Shown: piece by piece, positions 7,102 to 11,197 of the stretch
How the letters are laid out: each line of letters begins with the position of its first letter
Position numbering within the stretch: position 1 is the first letter of the stretch
From: an uncultured Oscillospiraceae bacterium
GTDB taxonomy: Bacteria > Bacillota > Clostridia > Oscillospirales > Oscillospiraceae
Length of the DNA: 11,197 bases
Direction: 5' to 3'
Assembly: GCA_910588625.1 (NCBI GenBank)
Contig: CAJUQN010000087.1
Span: 1 to 11,197, forward strand
The notes under the pieces: model-generated
Databases searched by the model: none
What the model saw: only the letters and a program-made list of their open reading frames with translations
What the model was told of the DNA's origin: nothing
Translations under genes and position numbers: made by a program

Positions 7102-8511
7102 TCAGCCCAGACGGATGCGGGCTTTCATATACGGCCCGCCGTCGGATACCTTGACCCACTCCTTGTACCCTTTGCCGCAGTAGCCGCTGCCGGACAGCTC
7201 CGCCGTTTTGCTCATCATGGTCACGGACTTGAGCAAGTCGGGCACATAGCCTGTGAGAACGATGGGGGAGTAGATTTTTCCTGTCAGTTTGCCATTCTTG
7301 ATCTCCTTAGCGGTGGTCACCATGCACTGGATGCCCCAGTTTTTCGGGTCCTCCATACCGCTGGAGGGGGTTTCCAGCAGAAAACCATTCTGGATGGAGG
7401 CGATCATCTCCTCCGGAGTGGATTCCCCGCCTTGGAAGTAGGTGTTGGTCATGCGGGTGTAGGCCTTCCGCTCGTAGCTCTCCCGGCGTCCATTGCCGGT
7501 GGGAGCCACCCCCAGCCGGGCGGCGGAGAGGGCGTCGCACATTCCTGTTTTCAAAACACCACGGTCGATGATGACGGTGTCCCCGGTGAGGGTGCCCTCG
7601 TCGTCAAAAAAGGCGGTGGCAGACTCGTCCACGGCGCTTCCATCGTGCATGGTCACCAGAGGGCTGGCCACGTACTCGCCGAGAAAGCTCCTGGCCAGCG
7701 CCCGGTCTTTGACGAACATATCCATTTCCACTCCGTGGCCGAAGGCCTCGTGGACAATCATGCCGGTGGTGGAGGGGTCACAGACGCAGTCATACTCGCC
7801 GGGCGGGATGGGCTGGCTGTCCAGCAGGTTCAGCGCGTCCCTTGCCGCCTGCTCCACGCCGCTGTCCATCTGGTCCAACAGCTCCGCGCCGCCCAAAACG
7901 GAGAAAGGGTGGTACGACATTTTGATCTCCTGTCCCCGGGAGGCCATCACTGCCACCATAGCGTTGGTCCACATGACGGTCTGATCCAGGTCACGGCGCT
8001 CGGACAGGAACAGCTTGCGGCACACCCGGTAGGTCACCGCCGCCTGAGCGTCCAAAATACGCTCGTCTACGGCCATGGCCCGCTCCCGGATGGCGTTGAT
8101 TTTGTTGACCACGGCCTCATCCCCCAGTTCACGGGGATGGATCTTCCACGTGGTCTCCTTTTTTAGGACTGCGGGCTCGTCTGCCGGAATGGGGGTGGGC
8201 ATGGGATCGACGCCTTCCAAGGCTTGATTTTGCTCTGCCAGGCGCTTTGCCAGTACACCGCAGATGTCCGAAATCCTGTCCTCCGAAAACTCGTTGAAGG
8301 AGTACTCAGCACAGCCGGCGCCGTCAAACACGCGGGCCACGAAGCCGCCGCCGCCCATGCCGGAGGTGGTGATGTTCACGCCCGTGCGGCTGACCCGCCA
8401 GGCGCGGGCATCGTCGGCCACCGCCAGCACAGAGGCATAGGGGTAGACCTCCCGCAGGGTGGCGATGAGCTTTTTCAGGCCGGGCTTGGCCCGGTCGATG
8501 GATGGAAACAT
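7102..8511 (-). CDS. tldD: TldD-family zinc metallopeptidase
   Basis: Catalytic subunit of the TldD/TldE peptidase, which in Escherichia coli degrades unfolded peptides such as the CcdA antitoxin and removes the leader of microcin B17. The 469 residues include the metal motif HEAFGHGVEMDMF, with His254, Glu255 and His259 (HExxxH). A conserved Cys (about 445, in GYCGKGYKE) near the C-terminus serves as a further zinc ligand in TldD. APTGNGRRESYERKAYTRMTNTYF and DGGPYMKARIRLG are strongly TldD-like. The frame opens at a GTG (8529), but AAAGGAG 8 nt before the ATG at 8509-8511 marks the real start. Length matches the family (about 480). It heads the gene series; a palindromic leader lies just upstream. 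I found no RiPP precursor or toxin-antitoxin gene next to it. Confidence 0.94.
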   Translation of the reverse strand: MFPSIDRAKPGLKKLIATLREVYPYASVLAVADDARAWRVSRTGVNITTSGMGGGGFVARVFDGAGCAEYSFNEFSEDRISDICGVLAKRLAEQNQALEGVDPMPTPIPADEPAVLKKETTWKIHPRELGDEAVVNKINAIRERAMAVDERILDAQAAVTYRVCRKLFLSERRDLDQTVMWTNAMVAVMASRGQEIKMSYHPFSVLGGAELLDQMDSGVEQAARDALNLLDSQPIPPGEYDCVCDPSTTGMIVHEAFGHGVEMDMFVKDRALARSFLGEYVASPLVTMHDGSAVDESATAFFDDEGTLTGDTVIIDRGVLKTGMCDALSAARLGVAPTGNGRRESYERKAYTRMTNTYFQGGESTPEEMIASIQNGFLLETPSSGMEDPKNWGIQCMVTTAKEIKNGKLTGKIYSPIVLTGYVPDLLKSVTMMSKTAELSGSGYCGKGYKEWVKVSDGGPYMKARIRLG

Positions 8512-8532
8512 AAAACGGTCTCCTTTCACACT

Positions 8533-8563
8533 TTATCGGGAAAAAGCGGTGCTTTCCCGATAA
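8533..8563 (-). promoter_or_regulatory. Perfect 11-bp inverted repeat in tldD leader
   Basis: TTATCGGGAAA at 8533-8543 is repeated inverted as TTTCCCGATAA at 8553-8563, with 9 bases between. It lies 22 bp upstream of the tldD ATG, so in RNA it would form a stem immediately before the ribosome binding site. An alternative fold pairs AAAGC with GCTTT around a three-base loop and bulges two bases. There is no T-run after it on either strand, so it is not an ordinary terminator. It could be a repressor operator, an RNA structure controlling translation, or an mRNA-stability element. The repeat is seen; the role is inference. Confidence 0.5.
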
Positions 8564-8589
8564 TTGGTTTCATACTGACTTGCTGGGAT

Positions 8590-8595
8590 ATCATA
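8590..8595 (-). promoter_or_regulatory. Possible -10 element of the tldD promoter
   Basis: On the minus strand TATGAT (8590-8595) matches five of six positions of the -10 consensus and is set in an AT-rich stretch between the terminator-like hairpin and the tldD leader repeat. Transcription would start near 8583 and include the 8533-8563 repeat. No good -35 hexamer is found 16-18 bp upstream, where the GC-rich stem of the hairpin lies, so this is only a weak candidate. Confidence 0.25.
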
Positions 8596-8611
8596 CCATA
8601 AATATACGAGG

Positions 8612-8652
8612 AAGGGAAGCCCTTTTGCGCGAAAAAACGCCGGGCTTCCCTT
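8612..8652 (-). terminator. Long hairpin, probable terminator after the transglutaminase-like gene
   Basis: An 11-bp perfect stem, AAGGGAAGCCC (8612-8622) with GGGCTTCCCTT (8642-8652), encloses 19 bases that can form a further small GCG/CGC stem. It starts 20 bp past the stop of the 812-residue gene, where a terminator is expected. On the minus strand the bases after the stem (CCTCGTATATTT) are only moderately T-rich. On the plus strand the following TATTTATTTTATT is a better T-run, so the element may work in both directions. Confidence 0.55.
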
Positions 8653-8672
8653 ATTTATTTTATTGTAAAATG

Positions 8673-11111
8673 CTATCCCCGGGTAAGGTAGTCCGCCACC
8701 TTTAGCAATAGCTCCACCGCCCCCACCCGGTAACCGCAGTCGCTGTATACCGCCCGGCCCGCGCAGTCACATACCACCATCAGAGGGGGACTGTCCGGGT
8801 CCCGGCCAAGGTGACGGGCCACGGCCTCCAGGTCATAGACCCAGTCGTCCAGCAGCACCTGGATCTGGGGAAAACGGTTCAGCGCCTTTGCCAGGGTGGG
8901 CTGGGACAGGCTGGCGCGCCCTCGGACGAGGAAACACACCCGGATGGGCAGACGGCCCAGTTCCCCAGGATGTTCCAATAGCTCGTTCAGGACGTGTTCT
9001 GTGGGTTCGCCGCCTTCCTCCAGCCACAGGGCCAGGGTGGGGCCATCCCCTGTGCGGAACAGGTCGGGGAGCGTTTGCCCCTGCAAGGTCTGAGCGGCCA
9101 AGACAGGCAATTCTTGGTCTGTGAGCATATCCGCCAGCGCCCAGGGCCGCAGGAGCAGAGTAACATCACGGTTCTCGCCCGCATGGAGGTCCAATTCACA
9201 CTGTGACGCCAGCTGGTCTCCGCTGGGGAGGCGTACGGTGGTGATGACGCGGTAATACCCGGCGGGGAGCGTCAGGGACAGCTTGCCGCTTTGCCAGGTT
9301 TCCTCCGGAGTGAGGAGCCGCCAGCCCTCCGGACCGCAGCGGGAGATGGTCCAGTCCTGGCGGTAACGGAGCGTTTGCCCGCCGGGGCAGGCGAGGTGAA
9401 GCGTGCCGGTTTCCTCCGGCAGGACAGAATGGAACGCGCCTTCTGCCCAGTATTCCGGTGCGCCGTCCAGGGGCCGCAGGCGGGCGGGAACGCCCAGCGT
9501 GCGCAGAGCAGCAACCAGGAGCAGGCGCTTGCTCTTTTCGTCACACCCGCCGGAAATGAGCGCCTGTTCAGGGGACCAACGCAAAATGCTGTAGGCCGTA
9601 CGCCGTGTACAGAGTCTGCCGTCAATTTGCCGCCAAAGCTCTGAGGGCGTCCCCTTCCAGCCCTCCAGCCAGCGGGAGAGGGGAGCCCGCCATGCGCTCA
9701 GCTTTTCCAGGGAAATGCGGGGACATGCGGTATACTTCCAATAGACCTCCTCCGGCACATCATCGGCTCGGGGCGGGAGGTGGGCAAAATGTGCCTCCAA
9801 AACATCCCGCGTCACATCCCGCAGATCCTTGACGGTCAGGGTACGGATGAGACGCTCCCGGCGGGCGGAGCCAGGATCCCCCAGAAAGGACAGCACCACG
9901 CCACAGTTTCCCCTCGCGGCGCGGAGCAAGTCGGTCCACTGCTCCAATCCCGGACGAAAGAAGCCGTCCAGCCGCTTTTGCCGCAGGGCGGCGCCCCGCC
10001 GCCGGGTCTCCGCCCGTTCCGCTTTCAGCGCTTCGCCCAGCACGGCGGGGGCGGGGCGGAGGTCGGCGGGCGCGTGAAAATCGAAATCGTCCCACACGCA
10101 GTCGCGCACTCCAAAGGGGGTGAGAAAAAGGTCAAGCTCGGTTTGCGTGCAATCCCTCTCAGCGGTGAGACCATCCAGGGTGGCGAACACCCGGAGATCG
10201 CCGCGGCCCAGCTGCGCCCGCGCCGTCCCCCGTTCATCGGCGGTGAGGACGGCGACGGTGTGGAAGGAGGCCTCATTGAGGACTTGCAAATAGAATTTTG
10301 TACCGGCGGCGGGTTTTCCTTCTGCAAAAGCCCGGAAAGTATACGTGGATGTTTCCGCGTAGCGGGGAGTCTGGTTGAACCAGGTAACGTCCCCGTCCGG
10401 ACCCAGGGGTTCGCCATGAAGGGGGGAGTTCCCCTCCCCAAACACCCGGCTGTGGACCAGCACTGCCCTGGAGGCGGCAGTGGTGAACCACCCCCGGTCC
10501 AGCACCGGTTCCGGCTCACAGGCCCCCAAAAAGCGCCACTGTCCATCACACAGGGCCTCCACCCAGGCGTGATTGTCGTCACAGTGAGACCAGCGGGGGG
10601 CATACACCTGGCGGGCAGGGATGCCCACACTGCGCAGGGCGGAGACCAAGAATACGGATTCTTCTCCACACCGCCCGCTTCCGCAGCGGTAAACGGTGAG
10701 GGGGGAAGCGGTGCGGCCGTCCTGGGCCTGATAGGAGGCGTGCTCGTGGCACCAGCGATTGACCTCCAGCACCCGGTCCTGTGTGGTGGACAGGTCTTTT
10801 ACCCGGGACCAGAGTGAATTGTGGAATATGTCCCGATGGAAAGACAAGTCCTCGTCATTGACCCGGGGAAACAGCACATAATGGGCAAAAATCTCCCAGT
10901 TCAACGCCTTGCACCAGGGGGCGGTCTCCCGAAGGGCCAGCGCGTGATCCGCAAAGCTCAGAAACAGGTTCGGGGGATAGCAGTCTAAATCACACTGGGG
11001 CAGGTGGGTCAGGAGGAAGGTCATCGCCTCCCGCCGTGACTCGGAAAGCCTCTGCATCATATGATCCCAGGACGAGGGAACTGTTCTGTCTCGTATAAAT
11101 CTGCGGTCCAT
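8673..11111 (-). CDS. Large transglutaminase/PNGase-like protein with duplicated core and thioredoxin-like C-terminus
   Basis: This 812-residue protein has an N-terminal helical region (1-110) and then a transglutaminase-like core (about 110-225). The core shows the nucleophile motif GRCGEES (Cys148), SVGIPARQVY and the histidine motif DNHAWVEA (His181). The third element reads FLGACEPEP, where the related peptide N-glycanase motif has DACE, so the expected Asp is Gly196. Residues 225-330 look like a beta-sandwich. A second, weaker copy of the fold follows at about 510-570, with GGCDEKS (Cys523) and LRTLGVPARL but no NHAW. Another beta region lies at about 600-655, and residues 665-812 resemble a thioredoxin fold without CxxC. 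There is no signal peptide, membrane segment or lipobox, so it is probably cytoplasmic. The ATG at 11109-11111 has GGAGGG upstream. Family membership is clear, but the substrate (protein deglycosylation, proteolysis or cross-linking) is unknown. Confidence 0.93.
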   Translation of the reverse strand: MDRRFIRDRTVPSSWDHMMQRLSESRREAMTFLLTHLPQCDLDCYPPNLFLSFADHALALRETAPWCKALNWEIFAHYVLFPRVNDEDLSFHRDIFHNSLWSRVKDLSTTQDRVLEVNRWCHEHASYQAQDGRTASPLTVYRCGSGRCGEESVFLVSALRSVGIPARQVYAPRWSHCDDNHAWVEALCDGQWRFLGACEPEPVLDRGWFTTAASRAVLVHSRVFGEGNSPLHGEPLGPDGDVTWFNQTPRYAETSTYTFRAFAEGKPAAGTKFYLQVLNEASFHTVAVLTADERGTARAQLGRGDLRVFATLDGLTAERDCTQTELDLFLTPFGVRDCVWDDFDFHAPADLRPAPAVLGEALKAERAETRRRGAALRQKRLDGFFRPGLEQWTDLLRAARGNCGVVLSFLGDPGSARRERLIRTLTVKDLRDVTRDVLEAHFAHLPPRADDVPEEVYWKYTACPRISLEKLSAWRAPLSRWLEGWKGTPSELWRQIDGRLCTRRTAYSILRWSPEQALISGGCDEKSKRLLLVAALRTLGVPARLRPLDGAPEYWAEGAFHSVLPEETGTLHLACPGGQTLRYRQDWTISRCGPEGWRLLTPEETWQSGKLSLTLPAGYYRVITTVRLPSGDQLASQCELDLHAGENRDVTLLLRPWALADMLTDQELPVLAAQTLQGQTLPDLFRTGDGPTLALWLEEGGEPTEHVLNELLEHPGELGRLPIRVCFLVRGRASLSQPTLAKALNRFPQIQVLLDDWVYDLEAVARHLGRDPDSPPLMVVCDCAGRAVYSDCGYRVGAVELLLKVADYLTRG

Positions 11112-11197
11112 ATCATCCCTCCAAGCGCCGCGCAGGCGTAAAACAGTTAGTGTAAAATTTTCATTGGCAAACGAAAAAGGGAAGCGGTGAAAGCACC
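11112..11197 (-). other. Upstream region of the transglutaminase-like gene
   Basis: These 86 bp to the window edge hold the GGAGGG ribosome binding site (11117-11122). There is also an AT-rich patch in which TTTTAC occurs twice on the minus strand (11138-11143 and 11152-11157, 14-bp period), overlapping a possible -10 TACACT (11149-11154). No matching -35 hexamer is found at normal spacing, so a promoter here is possible but unproven. No coding sequence is seen. Confidence 0.3.

Noticed and set aside
6165..8166. Long plus-strand open frames opposite pmbA and tldD (6165-7154 and 6862-8166)
   Set aside because: They are antisense to confidently assigned genes, have His/Gly/Arg/Pro-rich composition typical of GC-rich shadows, and show no recognisable domains or good ribosome binding sites.
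8512..8672. RiPP precursor or other short peptide gene next to tldD
   Set aside because: TldD/TldE can process RiPPs, so the gap was read for a small gene. No short frame with its own ribosome binding site was found; the space is taken by two hairpins.
9780..10817. 345-codon plus-strand open frame opposite the transglutaminase-like gene
   Set aside because: It is a GC-driven shadow of a clearly coding minus-strand gene; no domain is recognisable.

Overview
The window looks like chromosomal DNA of a GC-rich Gram-positive anaerobe, most likely a Clostridia / Oscillospiraceae member of the Flavonifractor or Oscillibacter kind. This is inferred from GC-rich codon use, strong GGAGG-type ribosome binding sites before almost every gene, a lipoprotein-type solute-binding protein instead of a periplasmic one, and the protein families present. 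No database search was possible. Every convincing gene is on the minus strand, so transcription runs from high to low coordinates. I saw no insertion sequence, CRISPR array, tRNA or rRNA.

In the order of transcription: (1) 11111-8673 is a large 812-residue cytoplasmic protein. It has a transglutaminase / peptide N-glycanase-like Cys-His domain, a second degenerate copy of that fold and a thioredoxin-like C-terminus. A long hairpin (8612-8652) follows it. (2) After a short leader with a perfect 11-bp inverted repeat (8533-8563) comes a tight gene series. It starts with tldD (8511-7102) and its partner tldE/pmbA (7088-5805), which together make a TldD/TldE-type peptidase. (3) After about 80 bp come three overlapping genes for a FecBCD/BtuFCD-type ABC importer: lipoprotein receptor (5725-4733), permease (4770-3754) and ATPase (3761-3006). 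(4) These run directly into sirC (2994-2371) and cobA (2374-1613). Together SirC and CobA convert uroporphyrinogen III to sirohydrochlorin, and SirC may also insert the metal. A 161-residue protein of unknown function (1616-1131) is translationally coupled to cobA. (5) asnS (1009 to beyond base 1) has its own recognisable promoter at 1081-1108 and is cut by the window edge.

The eight genes from tldD to the 161-residue protein lie on one strand with gaps of 13 bp or less or 4-38 bp overlaps, apart from the ~80-bp gap before the receptor gene. They could be one transcription unit. The ABC importer and the precorrin-2/siroheme enzymes fit a common theme of iron, haem, corrinoid or other tetrapyrrole supply. 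Why a TldD/TldE protease heads the series, and what the coupled 161-residue protein does, are the open questions here. The substrate of the importer cannot be read from sequence alone.
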